In this document: one piece after another, positions 9,151 through 18,041 of the stretch | Layout of the letters: every line of letters starts with the position of its first letter | Position numbering within the stretch: the stretch's first letter is position 1 | Source of the DNA: Prevotella sp. MA2016 | GTDB taxonomy: Bacteria; Bacteroidota; Bacteroidia; Bacteroidales; Bacteroidaceae | Length of the DNA stretch: 64,000 nt | Assembly (NCBI RefSeq): GCF_000619825.1 | Contig: NZ_JHUW01000008.1 | Location: forward strand, 1 to 64,000 | Direction of reading: 5' to 3' | Translations under genes and position numbers: made by a program | Notes under the pieces: generated by a model | The model's input: the letters and a program-made list of their open reading frames with translations, nothing else | What the model was told of the DNA's origin: nothing | The model's database searches: none

Positions 9151-10086
9151 ATGAACGTCAACAAACCTATCAGTCGAAGAAAAGCACTCAAGGTCATGGG
9201 CCTTGGAATGCTTGCAGCCTGCGTTCCGACGCTTCCGTCGTTTGGAAAGTCCCCAAAGGAAAATGAGAAGAAGACCAAACGTCTGATCTTCTATTTCTCT
9301 GCAACCGGCAATAGCCTTTATATAGCCAGGCAGTTGGGCGGAGATGAAGCGACCTTGCTGAGCATCTCACAGGAAATTCACAACGAGCATCCTGATTATG
9401 AGGCAGAAGAAATAGGATTCGTGTGTCCCGTCTACTGCTTCATTCCTCCTGCCATTGTCCAGGATTTCATTGCTCGTTCATCTTTCAAGGCCGATTATTT
9501 CTTTACAGTGGGCACTTATGGAGCCCATAGCACGATATTCCCAGAGTTCGTTGATGACCTTGCCAAGAAGCACGGTTTTCAGATGAATTATATCTCCACC
9601 ATCCAGATGGTCGATACTTACCTGCCGTATTTCAACATGGAAAGGGAATTGGCCGACCCCAAGCTTCAGCGTATTCCCGAAAGAGTTGCCACAGTTCTTG
9701 CTTCTATCAACAATCGCGAAAACTATATTCAGGAGGTTACAGAGCAGGACAGGATGATATGTGACGGATATTACCGCATGTCGGGACGCGACCGCCAGCG
9801 CCCGACTGTGACAAGATCGGAGAAGATTGTCTTTGCCACGGATGACTGCATCGGATGTGGAGTTTGTACTTCGGTTTGTCCGCATGGCTCCTGGAAAGTG
9901 ATTGATGGTCATTCGGTTGCCAATGGGGAATGCGAAAATTGTCTGGCATGTGTTCACAACTGCCCGAAGAAAGCAATTTCAATCATTCCCACGCCTCCTG
10001 AACCCGAAGAGGCAAACAGAAATGCACGATATCGTAATCCAAATGTCAGCTTAGCTGATCTCATCAAAGCCAATAGTCAAAAATAA
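9151..10086 (+). CDS. EFR1-type flavodoxin/2[4Fe-4S] ferredoxin fusion with twin-arginine lipoprotein-like leader
   Basis: A 311-aa protein. The N-terminus reads ISRRKALKVMG followed by a hydrophobic stretch ending LAAC, so it looks like a Tat signal with a lipobox. Next is a flavodoxin-like domain beginning FYFSATGNSLYIARQ (near 50). The C-terminal part has two cluster motifs, CIGCGVCTSVCP (near 233) and CENCLACVHNCP (near 262). This is the EFR1 arrangement, a flavodoxin plus a ferredoxin in one chain, with an unusual export leader. It would move electrons outside the cytoplasm or at the membrane. It lies in the alcohol dehydrogenase operon. Confidence 0.85.
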   Translation: MNVNKPISRRKALKVMGLGMLAACVPTLPSFGKSPKENEKKTKRLIFYFSATGNSLYIARQLGGDEATLLSISQEIHNEHPDYEAEEIGFVCPVYCFIPPAIVQDFIARSSFKADYFFTVGTYGAHSTIFPEFVDDLAKKHGFQMNYISTIQMVDTYLPYFNMERELADPKLQRIPERVATVLASINNRENYIQEVTEQDRMICDGYYRMSGRDRQRPTVTRSEKIVFATDDCIGCGVCTSVCPHGSWKVIDGHSVANGECENCLACVHNCPKKAISIIPTPPEPEEANRNARYRNPNVSLADLIKANSQK

Positions 10087-10118
10087 TATGAAAGTAATTT
10101 CTTTAAAGAGAATCTGAA

Positions 10119-10718
10119 ATGAAGAGATTGAAGATAACGATGCATAAGTATTTATTATTTTTAGCCGCCATGCTGTTCTGCAGCTGTTCTGCAGACAACG
10201 AAGCGAAAGCAGAAACACCTACTATGAATAAAATTTATATCACTATCGATGGACAAACGCAAAGCGCGACACTTGTGGACAATGATGCCACACGCGAGTT
10301 GGTTGCTGCACTTCAGAACGCACCCATAACAGTGACTCTCAACGACAACGATTTTGAGATATGGGGTTCTTTAGGCAAATCGCTGACAACGAAAAACGAG
10401 CAGATGACAGCCCTACCCGGAGACATCGTTCTTTATAACGGCAGCAACATATGCATCTTCTACGAGTCAAACTCTTGGAGCTATACTCGTTTAGGACATA
10501 TCGACGGACTGTCAGAAAGTGAACTTCGCACATTCCTGAAGGCTGGCCAAAACAACATCAGTGTGACACTTTCGCTTGCACAGTCCACAGACATCAATAC
10601 TGTTAAGAGTGACAAGTTAAAAGATAAAAGTTGCTATACTCTGCAAGGCACATTAGCTCAGGCTGGACATAAAGGAATCATCATTCAAAACGGTAAAAAG
10701 ATAATTAGAAAACAATGA
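10119..10718 (+). CDS. Cyclophilin-like-fold lipoprotein with sorting-like C-terminal tail
   Basis: A 199-aa protein with a lipoprotein signal (LFCSCS, Cys near 24-26). Residues 38-150 resemble the small cyclophilin-like domain of bacterial proteins: IYITIDGQTQSATLVDN, LPGDIVLYNGSNICIFY and WSYTRLGHIDG. The last 28 residues (CYTLQGTLAQAGHKGIIIQN then GKKIIRKQ) look like the end of Prevotella C-terminal sorting domains, where a YDLQGRRV.KGIYI.NGKK pattern is usual. The gene overlaps the next one by ATGA. The biochemical role is unknown; the same domain often accompanies flavoproteins and aldo-keto reductases. Confidence 0.75.
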   Translation: MKRLKITMHKYLLFLAAMLFCSCSADNEAKAETPTMNKIYITIDGQTQSATLVDNDATRELVAALQNAPITVTLNDNDFEIWGSLGKSLTTKNEQMTALPGDIVLYNGSNICIFYESNSWSYTRLGHIDGLSESELRTFLKAGQNNISVTLSLAQSTDINTVKSDKLKDKSCYTLQGTLAQAGHKGIIIQNGKKIIRKQ

Positions 10719-11251
10719 AAAAAGTTATAGTTATTTCCACAAGTCTGCGTCACGGCTCAAACAGCGACATGTTAGCAGACAAGTTCGTTGAAGGAGCAAA
10801 GGCTGCCGGAAACAAAGTAGAGAAGATTTCTCTTGTAGGTAAGAATATACAGTTTTGCAAAGGCTGCTTCGGTTGCCAAAAGCTGGGGCGCTGTGTCATC
10901 AACGACGATGTGAACGACATCATGGCAAAGGTACTGGAGGCCGATGTAGTATGTTGGGCTACACCTATTTACTATTATGAGATGAGCGGTCAGATGAAGA
11001 CCCTCATAGACCGCATGAACGGTATGTACGAACAGGATTATCAGTTCCGAGATGTCTATATGCTGTCAACGGCAGCAGAAGACGAGGACGATACTTCGAC
11101 GAGAGCAGAAGCAGGCCTGAAAGGATGGGTGGATTGCTATCCTAAGTCACGCATGGCTGGCACACTATTCTGTGGAGGCGTGAACGAAGCTCGTGAGATA
11201 ATGGGTAATCCCAAACTCCAAGAGGCATTTGAATTAGGAGAAAAGGTATAA
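10715..11251 (+). CDS. Flavodoxin-like NAD(P)H-dependent FMN oxidoreductase
   Basis: A 178-aa protein of the flavodoxin-fold FMN reductase group. It begins KVIVISTSLRHGSNSDMLAD, the phosphate-binding loop for FMN. It then has FCKGCFGCQKLGRCVINDD, a Cys-rich stretch typical of the iron-sulfur-flavoprotein-like relatives. ADVVCWATPIYYYEMSGQMKT is the conserved second flavin loop. It overlaps the lipoprotein gene by 4 bases and sits 18 bases before the hydrolase gene. It probably supplies or uses reduced flavin in the operon. Confidence 0.85.
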   Translation: MKKVIVISTSLRHGSNSDMLADKFVEGAKAAGNKVEKISLVGKNIQFCKGCFGCQKLGRCVINDDVNDIMAKVLEADVVCWATPIYYYEMSGQMKTLIDRMNGMYEQDYQFRDVYMLSTAAEDEDDTSTRAEAGLKGWVDCYPKSRMAGTLFCGGVNEAREIMGNPKLQEAFELGEKV

Positions 11252-11269
11252 CATAGAAAGTAGAGAAAA

Positions 11270-12394
11270 ATGAAAAGGTCTTTTTTCGCCACGATACTGA
11301 TATGCAGTATCCTCGTAGCATGTAACAACAAACAAACTGTTAATAACGATATGGAACAGAAGTTAGAATTGACGCAGGAGTGGGATAAGGTGTTCCCGCT
11401 GAGCGAGAAAGTGAACCACAAGAAGGTGACGTTTGAAACACAGTACGGCTTGACGCTGGCAGCTGACCTCTATACGCCAAAGGATGCCAAGGGCAAGATG
11501 GCCGCCATTGCGGTCTCTGGTCCTTTCGGAGCCGTGAAGGAACAGTGCAGCGGACTCTATGCCATGAAGATGGCAGAGCGTGGTTTCGTGGCGCTGGCTT
11601 TCGACCCTTCCTATACAGGTGAGAGCAGCGGTGAACCGCGTCGTACAGCTTCGCCCGACATCAATACCGAGGACTTTATGGCTGCTGTCGATTTTCTGTC
11701 GAAACAGGACAATGTGGATGCCGAACGTATTGGCATTATCGGTATCTGCGGTTGGGGTGGCATCGCACTGAATGCTGCCGCTACCGATACTCGCATCAAG
11801 GCTACCGTAGCCTCTACGATGTATGATATGACGCGTGTCAGTGGCAACGACTATAACGATGCTTTCGACAACGAGCAGTGGCGTCATAGAAACCGCGAGA
11901 ATCTTTCGAAGCAGCGTCTCTCCGACCCCAACGCGATGGCTGGAGGTGTGCTGGACACCGTGCCCCCACAGGCACCCAACTTCGTGCACGACTACTACGA
12001 CTATTACAAGACCCCACGCGGCTATCACAAGCGTTCCGGCAACTCTAACGACGGCTGGCGCGTCATCGGTACACAGGCCTACGCCAACAGCCGTTTCCTC
12101 TACTACATCAACGAGATCCGCTCTGCTGTTCTCGTGATGCATGGTGCTGATGCCCATTCACGCTACTTTGGCGAGGCTGCTTATCACTATATGGTGGATG
12201 GCAAAGCTGAAGGTTATAAGTTTGTTGGCGAGCCAAATCCCACCCCCGAGAACAAGCAGTTGCTCATCATACCAGATGCCTCTCACTGCGACCTCTACGA
12301 TGGCGGCTACGAGGAAAAGTCAGGAAAGGGTCAGCCTAAGAACATGATTCCGTGGGATAAGCTGGCAGAGTTTTTCAAAACGAATTTGAAATAG
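11270..12394 (+). CDS. Lipoprotein alpha/beta hydrolase (YcjY/dienelactone-hydrolase-like)
   Basis: A 374-aa protein with lipoprotein signal ILVAC (Cys near 18). The hydrolase core includes FGAVKEQCSGLYA, then IIGICGWGGIALNAAA near 165 as the nucleophile elbow, VLVMHGADAHSRYF near 290 for the acid region, and DASHCDLYD near 345 with the catalytic His. The elbow has Cys rather than Ser in the usual place (GICGWGG). Among relatives this form is common, and Cys as nucleophile, as in dienelactone hydrolase, is an inference. It is the last gene of the operon before a strong terminator. Confidence 0.8.
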   Translation: MKRSFFATILICSILVACNNKQTVNNDMEQKLELTQEWDKVFPLSEKVNHKKVTFETQYGLTLAADLYTPKDAKGKMAAIAVSGPFGAVKEQCSGLYAMKMAERGFVALAFDPSYTGESSGEPRRTASPDINTEDFMAAVDFLSKQDNVDAERIGIIGICGWGGIALNAAATDTRIKATVASTMYDMTRVSGNDYNDAFDNEQWRHRNRENLSKQRLSDPNAMAGGVLDTVPPQAPNFVHDYYDYYKTPRGYHKRSGNSNDGWRVIGTQAYANSRFLYYINEIRSAVLVMHGADAHSRYFGEAAYHYMVDGKAEGYKFVGEPNPTPENKQLLIIPDASHCDLYDGGYEEKSGKGQPKNMIPWDKLAEFFKTNLK

Positions 12395-12461
12395 GCCTAG
12401 GTACATTGTGTGACGTTTTCACTCGAAAAACGTCAGATAGTCTCATATAAGCACAAAAAAG

Positions 12462-12485
12462 GGACCTGTCCGTTTGGGCAGGTCC
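12462..12485. terminator. Bidirectional terminator between the hydrolase operon and ppdK
   Basis: A ten-base stem (GGACCTGTCC / GGGCAGGTCC with one G-T pair) around a GTTT loop. It has an A-run on its left and TTTT on its right, so it serves both convergent units. Confidence 0.9.
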
Positions 12486-12511
12486 TTTTACTATTTATGT
12501 CAGAGTTAACT

Positions 12512-15232
12512 TTACTCCTCTACGGCAGCCTGGGCGGCGGCGAGGCGGGCGATGGGCACGCGGAATGGAGAGCAAGATGCGTAGTTCATGCCAATCTTAG
12601 CACAGAACTTCACAGAGCTAGGCTCACCACCATGCTCACCACAGATACCGCAACGCAGGTCAGGACGTACTTCGCGTCCTTCCTTCACAGCAAACTTGAT
12701 GAGACGGCCTACACCCTCCTGGTCGAGTACCTGGAATGGGTCAACCTTCAGGATCTTCTTGTCGAGATATACAGGCAGGAACGATGCGATATCGTCGCGG
12801 CTGTAACCGAAGGTCATCTGAGTCAGGTCGTTAGTACCGAATGAGAAGTACTGAGCCTCTGTAGCAATCAGATCAGCTGTCAGGGCAGCACGTGGAATCT
12901 CAATCATTGTACCAATTTCGAACTCAACCTCAGTGCCATACTCAGCGAATACCTCCTTAGCGGCATACTGGATAACCTCCTTCTGTTGCTTCAGCTCGTT
13001 CATTGTACCAATCAGAGGTACCATGATCTCTGGCATTGGGTTCTTACCCTCTTTCTTCAGCTCACAGGCAGCACCCAGAATAGCCTTGGTCTGCATTGCG
13101 GTGATCTCAGGGAATGTGATACCCAAACGGCAACCACGGTGACCCAGCATTGGGTTGTTCTCAGCGAGAGAGTCAACACGACGCTTGATATCCTCAACGC
13201 TTACACCCATCTCCTTAGCCATAGTCTCCTGACCAGCGATATCGTGTGGTACGAACTCGTGGAGAGGTGGATCAAGCAGACGGATGTTTACTGGCAGTCC
13301 GTCCATAGCCTCAAGGATACCCTTGAAGTCGGCCTTCTGATAAGGCAGCAACTTAGCCAGCGCCTTCTCACGTCCGGCAACGCTGTCGGCCAGAATCATC
13401 TCACGCATAGCGATGATCTTCTTATCCTCGAAGAACATGTGCTCTGTACGTGTCAGACCGATACCCTTAGCACCGAAATCACGAGCCAACTGAGCGTCGC
13501 GTGGTGTATCAGCATTGGTACGAACCTGCAGTTTGGTGTACTTGTCGCAGAGGTCCATCAGCTCCTTGAAGTCGCCAGAGAGTTCTGCAGCCTTTGTGGG
13601 CACCTCGCCAGCATAAACCTGACCTGTGGTACCATTCAGAGAGATATAATCTCCCTCCTTATATACAACACCGTCGATCTCGACAGTCTTATCCTTATAG
13701 CTTACATTGAGTGAACCAACACCCGATACGCAGCACTTACCCATACCACGAGCCACAACGGCAGCGTGAGAGGTCATACCACCACGAGCAGTCAGGATAC
13801 CCTCGGCAGAAGCCATACCAGCCAGGTCCTCAGGAGAAGTCTCGATACGAACGAGCACTACCTTATGACCATCGTTGTGCCAAGCCTCTGCATCGTCGGC
13901 GTGGAATACGATCTGACCGCAGGCAGCACCTGGAGATGCAGGCAGACCCTGAGCGATAACCTTGGCCTGTGAGAGAGCCTTCTTATCAAATACAGGGTGC
14001 AGCAGCTCGTCGAGCTTCTGAGGCTCGCAGCGCATGATGGCAGTCTTCTCGTCGATCATACCCTCGTGCAACAGGTCGATGGCAATCTTCACCATAGCGG
14101 CACCTGTGCGCTTACCGTTACGGGTCTGCAGGAACCACAGTTTACCTTCCTGAACGGTGAACTCCATATCCTGCATATCGTGATAGTGGTGCTCCAGCTT
14201 GTCCTGAATACTGTTCAGCTCAGCATAGATCTCAGGCATAGCCTCCTCCATAGAAGGATACTTAGCCACGCGCTCCTCCTCAGAGATGCCAGCGCGCTCA
14301 GCCCAGCGCTGAGAACCAATCTTGGTAATCTGCTGTGGGGTACGGATACCAGCCACAACGTCCTCACCCTGAGCATTTACAAGATACTCACCGTTGAACA
14401 GGTTCTCACCATTAGCAGCATCACGGCTGAAGCATACACCAGTAGCAGAGGTATCACCCATGTTACCGAATACCATAGCCATTACAGATACGGCTGTACC
14501 CCACTCATCGGGGATTCCCTCCATCTTACGATACAGGATGGCGCGCTCGTTCATCCAACTGCGGAACACAGCGCAGATGGCACCCCAGAGCTGCTCGATA
14601 GGATCATTAGGGAAGTCCTTACCGGTACGCTCCTTGATGGCAGCCTTGAACAGCTTCACCAGTTTCTTCAGGTCATCAACACTGAGGTCTTTATCCAATA
14701 CAACACCACTCTCCTTCTTCACCTTTTCGATGATTTCCTCGAATGGGTCGATATCTGTCTTGTTCACAGGCTTCATCTCGAGCACAACATCGCCATACAT
14801 CTGTACGAAGCGACGATAAGAGTCGTAAACGAAGTGTGGGTTATTGGTTTTCTTGGCCATACCTTCAGCTACCTCATCATTCAGACCGAGGTTGAGGATG
14901 GTATCCATCATACCTGGCATAGAGGCGCGGGCACCTGAACGTACAGAAACCAGCAGTGGGTTCTGGGCATCGCCAAACTTACAGTTCATCAAATCCTCAA
15001 TGTGTTTCACGGCAGCCATCACGTCATTGTTCAGCAGCTCCATAATCTTCTGCTGACCAACCTGATAGTACTCATTACAACAATCTGTGGTGATTGTAAA
15101 ACCTGGAGGAACGGGCACACCAATGTGGTTCATCTCAGCAAGGTTGGCACCCTTACCGCCAAGTTCCTCACGCATCTTTGCGTTTCCTTCGGCCTTTCCA
15201 TTTCCGAAGAGGTAAACTCTTTTCTGACTCAT
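12512..15232 (-). CDS. ppdK: Pyruvate, phosphate dikinase
   Basis: A 906-aa enzyme of normal family length interconverting pyruvate + ATP + Pi and PEP + AMP + PPi. The N-terminal nucleotide domain includes GGKGANLAEMNHIGVPVPPG near 25-45. The swivel domain has GGMTSHAAVVARGMGK near 455 with the catalytic phospho-His. The C-terminal PEP/pyruvate barrel includes GLTRTEHMF near 565 and CGICGEHGG with the catalytic Cys near 870. In anaerobic Bacteroidales it sits in central carbon metabolism and saves PPi energy. It is monocistronic, with its own promoter and a shared terminator. Confidence 0.97.
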   Translation of the reverse strand: MSQKRVYLFGNGKAEGNAKMREELGGKGANLAEMNHIGVPVPPGFTITTDCCNEYYQVGQQKIMELLNNDVMAAVKHIEDLMNCKFGDAQNPLLVSVRSGARASMPGMMDTILNLGLNDEVAEGMAKKTNNPHFVYDSYRRFVQMYGDVVLEMKPVNKTDIDPFEEIIEKVKKESGVVLDKDLSVDDLKKLVKLFKAAIKERTGKDFPNDPIEQLWGAICAVFRSWMNERAILYRKMEGIPDEWGTAVSVMAMVFGNMGDTSATGVCFSRDAANGENLFNGEYLVNAQGEDVVAGIRTPQQITKIGSQRWAERAGISEEERVAKYPSMEEAMPEIYAELNSIQDKLEHHYHDMQDMEFTVQEGKLWFLQTRNGKRTGAAMVKIAIDLLHEGMIDEKTAIMRCEPQKLDELLHPVFDKKALSQAKVIAQGLPASPGAACGQIVFHADDAEAWHNDGHKVVLVRIETSPEDLAGMASAEGILTARGGMTSHAAVVARGMGKCCVSGVGSLNVSYKDKTVEIDGVVYKEGDYISLNGTTGQVYAGEVPTKAAELSGDFKELMDLCDKYTKLQVRTNADTPRDAQLARDFGAKGIGLTRTEHMFFEDKKIIAMREMILADSVAGREKALAKLLPYQKADFKGILEAMDGLPVNIRLLDPPLHEFVPHDIAGQETMAKEMGVSVEDIKRRVDSLAENNPMLGHRGCRLGITFPEITAMQTKAILGAACELKKEGKNPMPEIMVPLIGTMNELKQQKEVIQYAAKEVFAEYGTEVEFEIGTMIEIPRAALTADLIATEAQYFSFGTNDLTQMTFGYSRDDIASFLPVYLDKKILKVDPFQVLDQEGVGRLIKFAVKEGREVRPDLRCGICGEHGGEPSSVKFCAKIGMNYASCSPFRVPIARLAAAQAAVEE

Positions 15233-15282
15233 ACGTAATATTTATTATTTGTTGATGATAAATTATTTTTGATTAGATTCTG

Positions 15283-15290
15283 CAAAGATA
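15283..15290 (-). promoter_or_regulatory. -7 box for ppdK
   Basis: TATCTTTG on the minus strand, 50 bases before the ppdK ATG. Confidence 0.6.
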
Positions 15291-15406
15291 ATAGAATTCT
15301 ATCAATTACACAAAAAAAAATGGTAAAATTTGCAAACTCTACCTTACATTTTTACTTTTTTGACACGGATTAAGCGGATAAACACCTATTTTTAATAAAT
15401 ATTTCG

Positions 15407-15414
15407 TAACTTTG
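15407..15414 (+). promoter_or_regulatory. -7 box for rlmD
   Basis: TAACTTTG, 19 bases before the ATG at 15434. The 200-base gap between ppdK and rlmD also holds a short CACGGATTAAGCGGATAA piece (15364-15381), a degenerate copy of the CACGGATTAA repeat found at 47409-47508. Confidence 0.6.
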
Positions 15415-15433
15415 CACCCGAAAAAGTATTATT

Positions 15434-16885
15434 ATGGCAAGAAACAAGAAACCATTACCACTCCTTGAGGGTGTAGTGATTGAGGCTGTGGCAGCTGAAG
15501 GCAAGTGCCTGTTCCACTGGAACGACATGGTGGTATTTGTGCCTTTCTGCGTGCCAGGCGATGTGTGCGACGTGCAGATCCGCCGCAAGAAGCACTCCTT
15601 TGCTGAAGGCGAAGTAGTAAGATTCATAGAATTAAGTAAGGTACGCGCGACCCCATTCTGCGCTCACTTTGGTGTGTGTGGTGGTTGCAAATGGCAGAAT
15701 CTGCCATACGAAGAGCAGCTCAAGTTCAAGCAGCAGCAGGTGTACGACCAGCTGCACCGCATCGGAAAGATAGCACTACCTGAGTTCCGTCCCATCATGG
15801 GGTCTGTTCACACGCAGGCTTATCGCAACAAGCTCGACTTTGGTTGTGCTAACAAGCGCTACCTCACCAAGGAGCAGATACAGACGCTGCCCAATGATGA
15901 GAGTCAGAGCCTGAAGGATGTGCCAGCCATCGGCTTCCACATCACAGGCGCATTCGATAAGATTCTGCCTATCGAGAAATGCTGGCTCATGGACGACCTG
16001 AACAATCAGATACGCAATGAGGTGCGCGACTATGCGATGGCTAATGGTCTGAGTTTCTTCGATCTGCGCGCCCAGGTAGGATTGCTACGCGACGTTATCA
16101 TCCGCAATTCGGCCAGCGGCGAGTGGATGGTTATCTTCCAGTTCCACTACGATCGCACCTCGGACGAGGCACTGTCACAGAGCGAAGCCCAGGCTCAGGG
16201 ACTGTTGCAGCATATCGCAGACAAGTTCCCACAGATCACCTCGCTGATGTATCTCGACAATCAGAAATGCAACGACACCATTGGCGACCAGGACATTCTG
16301 GTTTTCAAGGGCAACGACCATATCTACGAACTGATGGAAGACCTGAAGTTCAAGGTTGGTCCAAAGAGTTTCTATCAGACCAACACCGAGCAGGCCTATC
16401 ACCTGTACTCGGTAGCCCGCAATTTTGCCGGTCTGACTGGTAACGAGTTGGTCTATGACCTCTATACCGGCACAGGTACCATTGCCAACTTTGTGGCACG
16501 CCAGGCTCGCCAGGTGATTGGTATCGAATATGTGCCCGAGGCTATCGAAGATGCCAAGATCAACTCTGAAGTAAACCACATCGACAACACCCTGTTCTAT
16601 GCAGGCGACATGAAGGATATCCTCACCGACGAGTTCATTGCCGAGCATGGTCGCCCCGACGTGATCATCACCGACCCTCCACGTGCCGGCATGCATCCCG
16701 ACGTGGTGAAAACCATCCTGAATGCAGCTCCCGGTCGTATCGTCTATGTATCATGCAACCCAGCCACACAGGCTCGCGACTTGCAGGCTATGGACGAGGC
16801 CTACGAGGTGGTAGCTGTACAGCCAGTAGATATGTTCCCTCACACACCACATGTTGAGAATGTGGTACTTTTGAAAAAACGATAA
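15434..16885 (+). CDS. rlmD: 23S rRNA (uracil-C5)-methyltransferase, RumA/RlmD type
   Basis: A 483-aa enzyme. The N-terminal TRAM domain is residues 8-70. The iron-sulfur ligands CAHFGVCGGCKWQ follow near 76-90, with a further Cys later. The SAM-binding region has VYDLYTGTGTIANFVA near 340. The catalytic Cys lies in YVSCNPATQARD near 440, after ITDPPRAGM. It adds a methyl group to a uridine of 23S rRNA (or, in some relatives, of tRNA). It has its own promoter and is followed after 25 bases by the porin gene. Confidence 0.93.
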   Translation: MARNKKPLPLLEGVVIEAVAAEGKCLFHWNDMVVFVPFCVPGDVCDVQIRRKKHSFAEGEVVRFIELSKVRATPFCAHFGVCGGCKWQNLPYEEQLKFKQQQVYDQLHRIGKIALPEFRPIMGSVHTQAYRNKLDFGCANKRYLTKEQIQTLPNDESQSLKDVPAIGFHITGAFDKILPIEKCWLMDDLNNQIRNEVRDYAMANGLSFFDLRAQVGLLRDVIIRNSASGEWMVIFQFHYDRTSDEALSQSEAQAQGLLQHIADKFPQITSLMYLDNQKCNDTIGDQDILVFKGNDHIYELMEDLKFKVGPKSFYQTNTEQAYHLYSVARNFAGLTGNELVYDLYTGTGTIANFVARQARQVIGIEYVPEAIEDAKINSEVNHIDNTLFYAGDMKDILTDEFIAEHGRPDVIITDPPRAGMHPDVVKTILNAAPGRIVYVSCNPATQARDLQAMDEAYEVVAVQPVDMFPHTPHVENVVLLKKR

Positions 16886-16910
16886 TACTCACTTTTTAGA
16901 CTAAAAAATT

Positions 16911-18041
16911 ATGAAGAAGTTAACTTGGTTATTCGCAATGCTTATCGCATCGGTTGGCACTGCAAATGCAGAGACACTTACAGAGGTCGAAGCAACAGAA
17001 GCAGCTCAGGAGAAGGCCACTATCGAGGTTCCTGCTTGGGTTAAGAACATCAAGTTCAGCGGCTACGGCATGCTGCAATATCAGGGCGAAGATACAGAAG
17101 GTGCTCACACAAACACTTTCAATCTGCGCCTGGCTCGTTTTATCTTAGATGGTAAGATTGGTGATTTCGACTGGCGTGCTCAGATTCAGGGCACTAACGC
17201 CACAGGTCCTGGTCAGCCCACCGTACAGTTGGTCGACCTTTATGCTGAATGGCGCAAGTATCCTGAGTTTAAGATCCGTGCTGGTCAGTTCAAGCGTGCT
17301 TTCACCTTCGAGAACCCCACCAACCCCATCACTCAGGGCTGGTATTCCTATGCCATGGTAGTCAACAACCTGTCGGCTTTCGGCGATCGTACTGGTGAGA
17401 AGTCATCAGGTGGTCGTGATGTTGGTATTCAGTTCTCTGGTGACCTGTTTCCCAATGCCAACGGCCGTCGCCTGTTCCACTACCAGATTGGTGTTTACAA
17501 TGGTGAAGGAATCAATGCCAAGGATGTAGATAACCGCAAGGATATCATTGGTGGTGTTTGGGTAATGCCTATCAAGGGTGTACGTATTGGTGCCTTCGGA
17601 TGGACTGGCTCACGTGGTGGTATGCTCGACAAAACTACTGGCCAGACTATCAGCATCGAAAAGAACCGTTATGCCCTCTCAGCCGAGTATGATAAGGATG
17701 AATACACCTTCCGTGCTGAGTATATCCACAGTCAGGGTTGGGGTGCTGCAAAGGCTGGCAACAACATCCGCGAGATTGACTACAGCAAGGGCGACAAAGC
17801 CGACGGTTGGTATGCCTTCGGTATCGTACCTGTAGTAAAGGGCAAATTGCATGCTAAGGCTCGTTACCAGACCTACCGTTCACAGAAGGAGTGGACCACA
17901 TCAAAGAGCATGTACGAAGTTGGTTTGAACTATTATTTCACCAAGAATCTGCAGCTGAATGCAGAATATGGCTTGGTAAACGAGCGTTCTGCTCACAAGA
18001 ATCACAACTTTGTTGACGTAGAACTCGACTTCAGATTCTGA
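16911..18041 (+). CDS. OprO/OprP-like porin
   Basis: A 376-aa outer-membrane protein with signal peptide (cut after GTANA, residue 20). The mature part starts with a short acidic/Ala-rich linker, then FSGYGMLQYQGEDTE, and continues as alternating strand sequence. The block DFDWRAQIQGTNAT then LVDLYAEWRKYPEFKIRAGQF is typical of the phosphate-selective porin O/P family. The last residues VDVELDFRF end in Phe, as most barrels do. The solute is unknown. Its last 40 bases overlap the convergent flippase gene. Confidence 0.85.
   Translation: MKKLTWLFAMLIASVGTANAETLTEVEATEAAQEKATIEVPAWVKNIKFSGYGMLQYQGEDTEGAHTNTFNLRLARFILDGKIGDFDWRAQIQGTNATGPGQPTVQLVDLYAEWRKYPEFKIRAGQFKRAFTFENPTNPITQGWYSYAMVVNNLSAFGDRTGEKSSGGRDVGIQFSGDLFPNANGRRLFHYQIGVYNGEGINAKDVDNRKDIIGGVWVMPIKGVRIGAFGWTGSRGGMLDKTTGQTISIEKNRYALSAEYDKDEYTFRAEYIHSQGWGAAKAGNNIREIDYSKGDKADGWYAFGIVPVVKGKLHAKARYQTYRSQKEWTTSKSMYEVGLNYYFTKNLQLNAEYGLVNERSAHKNHNFVDVELDFRF

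Noticed and set aside
13997..14938. 313-codon open frame opposite ppdK
   Set aside because: ppdK is full length with all motifs; this is a codon-bias shadow.
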